Part shown: in pieces, positions 26,061 through 32,737 of the stretch
Position numbering within the stretch: the first letter of the stretch is position 1
How the letters are laid out: every line of letters begins with the position of its first letter
Assembly: GCA_964354655.1 (NCBI GenBank)
Contig: CAYHAL010000002.1
Coordinates: 1-64,000, forward strand
Source: E44-bin46 sp964354655
GTDB lineage: Bacteria > Chloroflexota > Dehalococcoidia > Dehalococcoidales > E44-bin46
Reading direction: 5' to 3'
Length of the DNA: 64,000 bases
Notes under the pieces: model-generated
Told to the model about the DNA's origin: nothing
What the model saw: only the letters and a program-made list of their open reading frames with translations
The model's database searches: none
Made by a program: the position numbers and the translations under genes

Positions 26061-26450
26061 TTACTGCATGACAAAACTCGTGGTCATATCGTTCACCTTG
26101 ACTATATAAGTCTCGCCTGAAGTAAAATCGCTACCCAAGTTCACATTTTGCTCAAAGAAGCCATAAACCTGAGTACAGATTGCCCCCTTTGGTCGTTGTG
26201 TAGCTACCTCAATATAAATGGTATTGCCTCTGCGCTCCGTAGTCAGTTGGCGAAAAGTAGTGCAACCATCGCTAAGACCCCCCTTGATATAGACGAAGAC
26301 CTGCGGCGGATACGATTCAGCTATGTTTACCTTAACCTCGTGAATAGGCGCCAGACGAATTTCCAGCCCCTCAACCCTAACACACGAACCCACTAGAAGA
26401 CCTAATAGGCACAAAACTACAACCCCAAAATATAACTTAGCTTTAAGCAT
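26061..26450 (-). CDS. Putative lipoprotein of unknown function
   Basis: This 129-residue protein starts with a basic/hydrophobic signal and a good lipobox, LLVGSC, with Cys-23 as the lipid site. The mature part is beta-rich and has two cysteines (SDGCTTF and GAICTQVY), which could form a disulfide. No family is recognised. It lies 70 nt ahead of the chagasin-type gene in the same direction, so the two may be coexpressed as surface proteins. Confidence 0.78.
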   Translation of the reverse strand: MLKAKLYFGVVVLCLLGLLVGSCVRVEGLEIRLAPIHEVKVNIAESYPPQVFVYIKGGLSDGCTTFRQLTTERRGNTIYIEVATQRPKGAICTQVYGFFEQNVNLGSDFTSGETYIVKVNDMTTSFVMQ

Positions 26451-26575
26451 CTCTTACTCCAGACAAACCTTCCCTGATTGCTACCCTAATACTATAACGA
26501 AAAGAAGACCAACTGGTTAGTGGATTATCAGGCAAATGCCATAGCACTATGATTTGCCTATTACTTCAAAGTCAA

Positions 26576-26809
26576 TTATTTGCGTATGAAGTGCAAGATG
26601 GCATTAATGGTGAGGGTCAACCCTACACTCAGTAACAGAGTGGTAACGATGGGGAAGTAAAAAGAAACACCGCCCTTCTTAATGAGAATGTCGCCAGGCA
26701 GTTTGCCGATAAAAGGGACGTGCCCCCCAAAGATTAAGAACAACCCAGCCCCGATTAAAACAGCGCCTACGATAAGCAGTATTTTCCCGAACCCATCAAA
26801 ACCTAGCAT
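26576..26809 (-). CDS. DUF2905 small membrane protein
   Basis: This 77-residue protein has two hydrophobic segments (about 9-29 and 50-72) around a short conserved loop, GKLPGDILIKKGGVSFYFP, which is the signature of DUF2905. Such proteins are membrane-embedded and unstudied. Length is typical. It stands alone between the lipoprotein pair and the zincin gene. Confidence 0.88.
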   Translation of the reverse strand: MLGFDGFGKILLIVGAVLIGAGLFLIFGGHVPFIGKLPGDILIKKGGVSFYFPIVTTLLLSVGLTLTINAILHFIRK

Positions 26810-26860
26810 AGCTAAATATTAACCCCATGGTTAGACAAATAAAGACCAAAAATTTATGTA

Positions 26861-27292
26861 TTACTTCTTTTTCCCCTGAATATCGGGATAGGCTACTTTA
26901 AACCCCCATGACTGTACCTTTTTATCAGCCTGCTGCTCAATGAACCAACCCTCAAGAGCACTAGGCGCATGGAGCAAGGCGTGGGCAAATTCATGGGCAA
27001 CAATCGACTCAACCCGCCTTTGACTAAAACGTTCGATTGCCGGGGATAGGTAGACCAAAACTCGCTGTTGGTTCTCTGCGTGTTGGCTGGTAGAGGCAGA
27101 CACTCGGCAAGAAAATACCTGGCCAACGATTCCCGGAGCCGGAGCGAGGATGATTGATACCTTGTCTTTCAGGAATTTTAGCTCATCGGCAGACATCTTC
27201 TCCATGACTCGCTGTATGGCCTTCAGCGTTTTGGGTCTTCCCGCCGAGGCAAAAAAGCCAGTCTCAACAAAATTGTGACTATTGTTTTCCAT
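26861..27292 (-). CDS. Putative zinc metallopeptidase (HExxH zincin)
   Basis: The protein is 143 residues from the ATG at 27292; a GTG at 27322 would add ten residues, and neither start has a good ribosome site. The core motif HEFAHALLHA is an HExxH zinc site, and EQQAD about 20 residues later can give the third ligand, as in gluzincin-type domains. There is no signal peptide, so it is probably cytoplasmic. The small size suggests a minimal peptidase or a toxin-antitoxin-associated M78-like domain, but no partner gene is next to it. Its promoter side borders repeat R4. Confidence 0.72.
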   Translation of the reverse strand: MENNSHNFVETGFFASAGRPKTLKAIQRVMEKMSADELKFLKDKVSIILAPAPGIVGQVFSCRVSASTSQHAENQQRVLVYLSPAIERFSQRRVESIVAHEFAHALLHAPSALEGWFIEQQADKKVQSWGFKVAYPDIQGKKK

Positions 27293-27390
27293 TCCATTTT
27301 GTGTAAGCAACCCTCTCCTCACCCTGAATTGTAAAACTGACTTAACTAAGTGTCAAACACCTCGCCTCTCACGGCTTATAGGTGAGATTA

Positions 27391-27647
27391 TCTACCTCAC
27401 CCCCTTAGATATTTATTAACCCACCCCCTTTATCCCCCTCCCTTATAAAGGGAGGGGGAAGAATTTGAAAGAGGGACTTCGTCCCTCTTTAACGCCCTAT
27501 AGGATAGAGGCTTCGCCTCTCTTTGACTCTCCTTAAGAAGAGAGGGGAAGAGATTTTAAGAGAGGGGCTTCGCCCCTCTCTTACCCCCACTCCCCCTTCC
27601 CTTATTAAGGGAAGGGGGTCAGGGGGATAGGTTGCTAAACAACCTCT
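27391..27647. repeat. Intergenic palindromic repeat, copy R4
   Basis: This is a compact, complete member. It has the edge CCTCACCCCCTTAGATATTT, the palindrome CCCCCTCCC-TTATAAA-GGGAGGGGG, AGAGGGACTTCGTCCCTCTT, GAGGCTTCGCCTCTC and AGAGGGGCTTCGCCCCTCT, then CCCCCTTCCC-TTATTAA-GGGAAGGGGG, and ends GGGGGATAGGTTGCTAAACA. It lies between divergent genes. Confidence 0.92.
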
Positions 27648-27714
27648 TATAGGGTTTTATTTGCATTTGGTGGAAAACCAGTTGCAGCCCATTTTTTCAA
27701 AAGAGGAGGTAATT

Positions 27715-27933
27715 ATGTTTACTTTACTTCAAACATTGATAGTGTTATTGATTTGTAGCTCATGCTTAAATGGTTTTCTATTCTACAGGAGAAAAATATT
27801 CCGTAAAAAGCTGGCGCAATTTGCTTTGGACATTACTAGAGCGAGAGCTACTTTACCTATCCAAGCTTATGACCACTGGTTATCTGAGAAAGTAAAAGAA
27901 CTATGGACTGGAGACATCTTTGCGTCTGTCTGA
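27715..27933 (+). CDS. Small single-span membrane protein
   Basis: This 72-residue protein is chosen from the ATG at 27715, which has a strong AAGAGGAGGT site 4 nt upstream. The first 25 residues are a hydrophobic span (FTLLQTLIVLLICSSCLNGF), followed by a basic patch RRKIFRKK and an amphipathic tail. No family is recognised. The ribosome site and clean topology support it; the overlap of its end with a reverse frame is a doubt. Confidence 0.55.
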   Translation: MFTLLQTLIVLLICSSCLNGFLFYRRKIFRKKLAQFALDITRARATLPIQAYDHWLSEKVKELWTGDIFASV

Positions 27934-28099
27934 TTTCTATTTCTAGACTACATAATACCTTATATTCATCAGAGCCAGGCCCAAAATGCATTTTGGGAAA
28001 TTCCAGACCTAGGATATCAGGGCACATGTTAGTGATATGTCCAAATTGTGAGCAAATTTTCAAAGCTGGGCAGGGTGTCGGCTTAGATATGTTTTCCAT
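27857..28099 (-). CDS. Doubtful small cysteine-containing ORF
   Basis: This 80-residue reverse frame has a usable AGGAGA site 6 nt ahead of its ATG and four cysteines in the first half (CPALKICSQFGHITNMCP). It overlaps the forward membrane-protein gene by 77 nt and contains a perfect 18-nt palindrome at 27980-27997. A forward frame over the same bases also shows a CPNC pair. One of the two may be the decayed end of a zinc-ribbon gene. It is listed because nothing else explains the stretch 27934-28190. Confidence 0.3.
   Translation of the reverse strand: MENISKPTPCPALKICSQFGHITNMCPDILGLEFPKMHFGPGSDEYKVLCSLEIEIRQTQRCLQSIVLLLSQITSGHKLG
27980..27997. repeat. Perfect 18-nt palindrome
   Basis: CCCAAAATG followed directly by its reverse complement CATTTTGGG. 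It could be a binding site for a dimeric regulator or a short hairpin; no T-tract follows on either side. Confidence 0.6.
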
Positions 28100-28190
28100 A
28101 TTATTCTCCTTGCATCAATTTAAGGTTAAGTATAGGAGGTGTTGATAAAGGTGTCAACCAAATGCAAACAGAACCTCTTATAGCTACGAC

Positions 28191-28218
28191 TTGACAAAGA
28201 TGGCTCAGCCATTAAAAT
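28191..28218 (+). promoter_or_regulatory. Promoter of VOC gene
   Basis: TTGACA (28191-28196), a 16-nt spacer and TAAAAT (28213-28218), followed by an AAAGGAGG ribosome site before the ATG at 28259. Confidence 0.65.
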
Positions 28219-28258
28219 TGTGGCATCACCGACTTAAACAAAAAGGAGGACACAAAAC

Positions 28259-29248
28259 ATGGCACAGGTAAGTCCCGCCAAAATTAAGGCTAAAAGTATA
28301 ACTCAGGTAGCTATTGCTGTTCGTGACGTGCCGAAGGTGGCTGAGAACTACTGGAATATCTTAGGCATTGGCCCGTGGGAGATTTATGACTGGGAGTATC
28401 CTTTAGTCCGTGACCGCCAATACTATGGTAAACCGGCTTTGGCCAGAGAAAGGATAGGCTTTGCTCAGGTAGGTGCGACGCAGCTGGAGTTAATCCAACC
28501 TGTTGATGGGCCGTCCATCTATGGAGATTTTCTGGAGGAGCACGGAGAGGGAATCCACCACCTACAATTCAAAGTTGAAGACGTGGATGGGGTTGCCGAA
28601 ATGCTGGCTAAACAAGGTTTCCCCGACATGCAGAGCGGACATTCCGGAGATACCGGAGCCTACCATTACATTGATTTTAAGCCCCTCCATACTATCTGGG
28701 AACTGGCTCGTGAGCCTAAAAAGAAGGTGGGTAAAGTTAGTCGCTATCCAGAATCAGCGGCGACCAGCCCAGCCAAGATTAGGATCAAAAATATAGACCA
28801 GGTAGCTATCGTGGTTCGTGACGTGCCGAAGGTGGCTGAGAACCACTGGAATATCTTAGGCATTGGCCCATGGGAGATTTATGAAGTGAAACCACCAACG
28901 CTTTATGACCGAGCCTACCGGGGTAAAGCCGGTAACTTCACCTATTGGCTTGCCTTGACCATGGTAGGACCAGTACAACTAGAGCTGGCTCAACCTATAT
29001 CCGGGGGCAATGTCTATAGCGATTTTATGGCTGAACACGGCGAAGGACTCCACCACATTGCCTTCACCGTGGATGATATTAACCAGACTACAAAGATAAT
29101 GAACCAGGAAGGCTTCCCCACTCTGATGGGCGGGGGGTTCTCTGACGGTAGCTTCGCCTATTATGATACACGCCGACCGTTGAAGATTATCTTGGAAGCG
29201 TTTCAGGTGCCCAAGGCTATGCCACCATCTGCCACTCGCTATCCCTGA
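28259..29248 (+). CDS. Two-domain VOC (glyoxalase-like) protein
   Basis: This 329-residue protein consists of two vicinal-oxygen-chelate domains in tandem (about 14-150 and 178-318). Each starts with an almost identical block, VPKVAENxWNILGIGPWEIY, and each carries the HGEGxHH motif that holds metal ligands in methylmalonyl-CoA epimerase-like members. A single VOC domain normally dimerises, so this tandem form makes an internal pair. An epimerase, dioxygenase or lyase role is possible; the substrate is unknown. The DNA of the two repeats is nearly identical over 71 nt but diverges elsewhere. Confidence 0.88.
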   Translation: MAQVSPAKIKAKSITQVAIAVRDVPKVAENYWNILGIGPWEIYDWEYPLVRDRQYYGKPALARERIGFAQVGATQLELIQPVDGPSIYGDFLEEHGEGIHHLQFKVEDVDGVAEMLAKQGFPDMQSGHSGDTGAYHYIDFKPLHTIWELAREPKKKVGKVSRYPESAATSPAKIRIKNIDQVAIVVRDVPKVAENHWNILGIGPWEIYEVKPPTLYDRAYRGKAGNFTYWLALTMVGPVQLELAQPISGGNVYSDFMAEHGEGLHHIAFTVDDINQTTKIMNQEGFPTLMGGGFSDGSFAYYDTRRPLKIILEAFQVPKAMPPSATRYP

Positions 29249-29301
29249 ATTGGATGGTTATACACCAGACTTCGTGAGTCTATTTATTATATTTATTAGT
29301 T

Positions 29302-30243
29302 ATGTTAAAATTATATAAAACCGAGGCAGATGTGGTGAAACAGGACGTTGACAGTTTTCTAACCTATCTAACTGTAGAAAAGGGCTTCTCCGAAAATACA
29401 ATCGCTGCCTATCGCAATGACCTCTATCAGTTAGCCAATTTTGTTGAGGAAGAAGCTGCCAAGGGTGGTGCTCCTGCTTCTTGGGCTAACTTCAACCGGC
29501 AAGGGATGCTAAGCTACCTGCTTAATCTTAAAGAGAGAAACTATGCGGCGACCACAGTAGCCCGTAAAATAGCGGCTGCTAGGTCATTCTTTGGCTTCAT
29601 GGTGGCTGAAGGCAACATAAAAGACAACCCTTCACAGAATGTTGACTCGCCTAAAGTGGGGAGGGCACTGCCTAAACCTATCTCAATTAGCCAGGTTCGC
29701 CGCTTGCTGGAACAGCCAACTAAGTTATCCACCCCAGAAGCCAAAAGAGATAAGGCAATGCTGGAATTATTATATGCCAGTGGCATGAGGGTAAGCGAGT
29801 TGGTATCTTTGAACCTAGGTGATATAGACCTAGACGGTGGCTTTGTCCGCTGCTTTGGTAAAGGGCATAAGGAGCGGCTTATCCCCATCTACCGACAAGC
29901 CGCTTTGGCAGTAGAAGAATATATCAAAGAAGCTCGCCCTCAACTGACCCGTAATGATGCTGAGCGGGCTTTGTTTCTTAATCGGCGTGGCGAGAGACTG
30001 ACCAGGCAGGGACTTTGGCAAATACTAAAGGGTTATGCTAAAGCAGCCGAGCTAGATACAGAGGTTACCCCCCATACCCTGAGACATAGCTTTGCTACTC
30101 ATATGCTGAGTGGTGGGGCTGACTTGAGGTCGGTCCAGGAATTATTGGGGCACGCTAACATCTCTACCACGCAAGTTTATACCCACCTTACTACTGAACA
30201 TATTCGTCGCACCTATGAGAAATCACACCCCAGGGCTAAGTAA
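29302..30243 (+). CDS. xerD: Tyrosine recombinase XerC/XerD
   Basis: This site-specific recombinase resolves chromosome dimers at dif. The 313 residues contain an N-terminal SAM-like DNA-binding domain (about 12-105) and the catalytic domain. The active-site residues are in ASGMRVSEL (Arg), GKGHKERLIP (Lys), HTLRHSFATH (His-x-x-Arg), LLGHANI (His) and TQVYTH (Tyr nucleophile). Length and lack of extra domains fit the housekeeping Xer type rather than a phage integrase. XerC versus XerD is not certain. The first ATG has no clear ribosome site; a GTG at 29332 with GAGG upstream is an alternative. Confidence 0.9.
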   Translation: MLKLYKTEADVVKQDVDSFLTYLTVEKGFSENTIAAYRNDLYQLANFVEEEAAKGGAPASWANFNRQGMLSYLLNLKERNYAATTVARKIAAARSFFGFMVAEGNIKDNPSQNVDSPKVGRALPKPISISQVRRLLEQPTKLSTPEAKRDKAMLELLYASGMRVSELVSLNLGDIDLDGGFVRCFGKGHKERLIPIYRQAALAVEEYIKEARPQLTRNDAERALFLNRRGERLTRQGLWQILKGYAKAAELDTEVTPHTLRHSFATHMLSGGADLRSVQELLGHANISTTQVYTHLTTEHIRRTYEKSHPRAK

Positions 30244-30256
30244 CTGGAGGTTCTAA

Positions 30257-30598
30257 ATGGGTAGTAAATCACGGCGCAAAAGAAAGCATCTGCAAAGCAA
30301 AAAAGGGAAACGAAAGCAAATCTCCACTTTAATGGCTAGGCAACAGCCAGCAGTGGCTCAAACCTATAAGCCTACTGCCCCGCCCAAGGTGGTCGCTCCC
30401 TCGGTAAAGGAACCAACCCCAACCGTGGCTCAAACCTATAAGCCTACTGCCCCTCCCAGGGTGGCTGCTCCCTCGGTAAAGGAACCAACCCCAACGGTAG
30501 CTCGCTACCCTCAAACATCTAATGAGCTGCGAAGAATTGGTATGCTAGCCGGGATATTACTGGTTACACTGGTAATTCTGGCTTTGGTTTTACACTAA
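30257..30598 (+). CDS. Small basic protein with tandem repeats and C-terminal membrane anchor
   Basis: This 113-residue protein starts very basic (SKSRRKRKHLQSKKGKRK), has two copies of a 24-residue Pro/Thr/Lys/Val-rich unit encoded by a 72-nt tandem repeat (30353-30424 and 30425-30496), and ends in a hydrophobic span (about 93-112). It therefore looks tail-anchored with a positively charged, disordered cytoplasmic part. It has a CTGGAGG site before the ATG and lies between xer and pcm in the same direction. No family is recognised. Confidence 0.75.
   Translation: MGSKSRRKRKHLQSKKGKRKQISTLMARQQPAVAQTYKPTAPPKVVAPSVKEPTPTVAQTYKPTAPPRVAAPSVKEPTPTVARYPQTSNELRRIGMLAGILLVTLVILALVLH
30353..30496 (+). 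repeat. 72-nt tandem repeat, two units
   Basis: Two in-frame units of 72 nt begin with GTGGCTCAAACCTATAAG and differ at only a few bases. They encode the repeated 24-residue Pro-rich segment of the small anchored protein, and copy number may vary by slippage. Confidence 0.9.
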
Positions 30599-30614
30599 TC
30601 TTGACCAGGAGCGG

Positions 30615-31265
30615 ATGTCCACCATGGACTTCGAAGCAGTGCGAGCCGAGTTGATTAGCCACCTTAGGACTGAAATCAGAGATGAGCGGGTATTAGCCGC
30701 CATGGCTCGCATTCCCCGAGAATGCTTCGTGCCTCCAGAAGAGCAATACCTAGCCTATGAAGACAGACCATTGCCTATCGGCTATGACCAGACAATCTCA
30801 CAGCCGTTCATTATTGCCATGATGACCGAGGCTTTAGCGCTTACCGGCAATGAAAAGGTGCTGGAGGTAGGGACAGGCAGTGGATATCAGGCTGCCATTC
30901 TAGCCGAATTAGCCCGAAAAGTGATTACCACCGAGCGCCTGACACCCCTGGCTGAATCGGCTAAGAAGGTATTGGATAGTCTGGGCTATACCAATGTTGA
31001 AGTCCACCTGGCTGAGGAGACCTTAGGCTGGCCAAAGGGGGCACCTTATAACGCTATAATGGTTACTGCTGGCGCCCCCAGGGTTCCGGCTGACCTCTTG
31101 GCTCAACTAGCCATTGGTGGACGAATGGTGATCCCAGTAGGCTCTCGCTATGTCCAAGAGCTATACAAAATCACCAAGCAGAGAAAGAAGACCATAGTCC
31201 AGAATCTGGGCGGCTGCCGCTTTGTCTCCCTCATCGGTAAGGATGCCTGGGAGGAGGAAGAATAA
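30615..31265 (+). CDS. pcm: Protein-L-isoaspartate O-methyltransferase
   Basis: This enzyme methylates isoaspartyl residues in aged proteins to start their repair. The 216 residues include ARIPRECFVP, DRPLPIGYDQTISQPFI, the SAM-binding motif VLEVGTGSGYQAAIL, and GGRMVIPVG near the C-terminus. The length is standard. An AGGAGCGG ribosome site precedes the ATG. It is the last gene of the xer-small-anchor-pcm run; the following 316 nt contain only promoter sequence. Confidence 0.95.
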   Translation: MSTMDFEAVRAELISHLRTEIRDERVLAAMARIPRECFVPPEEQYLAYEDRPLPIGYDQTISQPFIIAMMTEALALTGNEKVLEVGTGSGYQAAILAELARKVITTERLTPLAESAKKVLDSLGYTNVEVHLAEETLGWPKGAPYNAIMVTAGAPRVPADLLAQLAIGGRMVIPVGSRYVQELYKITKQRKKTIVQNLGGCRFVSLIGKDAWEEEE

Positions 31266-31440
31266 AAACCCCCAAAGCCTTGCCTTGGTCAAGCGACTCG
31301 GTTTTATCTGGCTTATCTCCCTGTTCCGACGAAGAAGACGCACCTACTACCGCCGCTAACACTTCGTCATAAAGTTAACTGCGAAGGGACCTGTCCGCTA
31401 CAGAAGGCAGCTATTTCTACTCGAAGGCTTGTACTGGTTG

Positions 31441-31469
31441 TTGCAAACAGCGCCTCTTCTGTGTATAAT
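31441..31469 (+). promoter_or_regulatory. Promoter ahead of zinc-ribbon/rpsU/RRM genes
   Basis: TTGCAA (31441-31446), a 17-nt spacer and a perfect TATAAT (31464-31469). The first start codon is 113 nt downstream, so a long leader is made. The rest of the 31266-31581 gap shows no gene or other clear signal. Confidence 0.7.
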
Positions 31470-31581
31470 TAAAGGGTAGTTTTAGTTCAGGGCATTACAT
31501 ACTGTTTATATTACCTCAGGTTTACTCAAGTATTGGATGACCCGGACTCTAGCTAGAATTTTAAAGAGAGGAGGTCATCCG

Positions 31582-31887
31582 ATGAGTTTTCAAGACAAAT
31601 CGCTCCAGTGTTCCGATTGTGGGGCTACCTTCACCTTCAGCGCTGAGGAGCAAGAGCTCTTCCAATCTAGGGGCTATACTAATGAGCCCAAGCGCTGCCC
31701 TTCATGCCGCCAGGCAAGAAAGTCAGAACGATACGGAAGTGGCAGCTACGGCCGCAGTACCCAACGCCAAATGTTTCCTGCAGTATGTGCTGAGTGCGGC
31801 AAAGATACCGAAGTACCCTTTGAACCTCGCGGTGATAAGCCGGTTTACTGTAGCGAGTGCTACCGTAAAGTAAGACCGAGTAGATAG
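31582..31887 (+). CDS. Zinc-ribbon protein with two CxxC/CxxC sites
   Basis: The 101-residue protein starts at the ATG at 31582, which has an AGAGGAGGT site; an in-frame start 15 codons earlier lacks one. It holds two four-cysteine zinc sites: CSDCG...CPSCRQA in the first half (probable zinc-trcl type) and CAECGKDTEVPF...CSECYRK in the second. Such proteins are common in Dehalococcoidia and some Gram-positives and are often near RNA-binding genes. A nucleic-acid-binding role is inferred from the zinc ribbons and the rpsU/RRM neighbours. Confidence 0.85.
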   Translation: MSFQDKSLQCSDCGATFTFSAEEQELFQSRGYTNEPKRCPSCRQARKSERYGSGSYGRSTQRQMFPAVCAECGKDTEVPFEPRGDKPVYCSECYRKVRPSR

Positions 31888-31905
31888 TGCTGTCTCTAAT
31901 CTTAA

Positions 31906-31944
31906 GAGCATACATAGGCTCGGTTATCGAGCCTATGTATGCTC
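31906..31944 (+). promoter_or_regulatory. Perfect 17-bp hairpin between zinc-ribbon gene and rpsU
   Basis: The stem arms are GAGCATACATAGGCTCG (31906-31922) and its exact complement (31928-31944), around a 5-nt GTTAT loop. No T-run follows, so it is not a classical terminator. It may separate or stabilise transcripts between the two genes, or bind a regulator. Confidence 0.7.
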
Positions 31945-31967
31945 CAGCTAGAATGGGTTGGTGTGTC

Positions 31968-32162
31968 GTGTCATTAGAAGTTTCGATACATGAAGGTGAA
32001 TCTCAGGATTCTTTGTTGCGGCGCTTTCAAAGGATGGTACAGGTGAGTGGAATCATGCGAGAAGCGAAGGCTCATTGTCGGTTCATGTCCAAGAGAGACG
32101 CTGCTCGTATAAAGGCCAAGAATAGCGCCCGAAGAAGACGAAAACAGCTGACAAGCAACTGA
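31968..32162 (+). CDS. rpsU: 30S ribosomal protein S21
   Basis: S21 is a small basic protein of the 30S subunit near the mRNA exit channel. The stretch EVSIHEGESQDSLLRRFQRMV and the C-terminal RIKAKNSARRRRKQ match S21, though the middle (SGIMREAKAHCRFMSKRD) is divergent. The start is uncertain: GTG at 31968 gives 64 residues and the best fit to family length, while ATG at 31953 gives 69; neither has a strong ribosome site. It lies right after the long hairpin and ahead of the RRM gene. Confidence 0.85.
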   Translation: MSLEVSIHEGESQDSLLRRFQRMVQVSGIMREAKAHCRFMSKRDAARIKAKNSARRRRKQLTSN

Positions 32163-32199
32163 TTAGTAATAGCCATAACCTAATGAAAGGAGCATTAAT

Positions 32200-32502
32200 A
32201 TGAAGATATATGTTGGCAACTTATCTTATGACGTCACTGAGGAGGAATTACGCCAAGAATTCAAGGCTTTTGGAGAGGTTGAATCGGTAAATGTCATAAC
32301 CGACAAGTATAGTGGACGGCCAAAAGGATTTGCGTTTGTCGAAATGCCCACGGTGTCTGAGGGGCAGGCCGCAATCACGGCTCTCAACGGGAAGACTCTA
32401 AAAGACCGGACGCTCACTGTAAATGCAGCACGGCCTCGCACTGACGACAGAGGTGGCGGGAGAGGCGGCGGGTTTGGCGGGGGAAGACAGAGAAGATATT
32501 AA
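32200..32502 (+). CDS. RNA-recognition-motif (RRM) protein
   Basis: This 100-residue protein is a single RRM domain, with RNP2 KIYVGNLSYDV at the N-terminus and RNP1 PKGFAFVEM at about 46-54, followed by a short Gly/Arg-rich tail (RGGGRGGGFGGGRQRR). This is the layout of bacterial and cyanobacterial Rbp proteins, which bind RNA and often respond to cold. The start has an AAAGGAG site 7 nt upstream. It follows rpsU by 37 nt, as in other bacteria where rbp and rpsU are paired. Confidence 0.95.
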   Translation: MKIYVGNLSYDVTEEELRQEFKAFGEVESVNVITDKYSGRPKGFAFVEMPTVSEGQAAITALNGKTLKDRTLTVNAARPRTDDRGGGRGGGFGGGRQRRY

Positions 32503-32673
32503 ACCTTTAGTCATAATCTATATGCCTAAGATGCACAACAATCAGCCACTTTGTGTATAAACCACATTTACCGCTGATTCTTAGCCTCGCCATAAAAGGG
32601 GATGTTAGCCCGACATTCCCTCCTCAAAACAAAGGAAGGCTAAATGGGTAGTTGATAGATATCCCTGTGTTAC

Positions 32674-32702
32674 TTGCTGTATCTGCAAACTATTATTATA
32701 AT
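32674..32702 (+). promoter_or_regulatory. Promoter of fusA2
   Basis: TTGCTG (32674-32679), a 17-nt spacer and TATAAT (32697-32702), 35 nt ahead of the ATG at 32738. Confidence 0.6.
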
Positions 32703-32737
32703 ATCCCTGAAATAAACTAGAGGGAGTAGGTGATTAG

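Noticed and set aside
29302..30243. Phage integrase or integron integrase
   Set aside because: Length and domain layout fit housekeeping XerC/XerD, with no att-like repeats or phage genes beside it.
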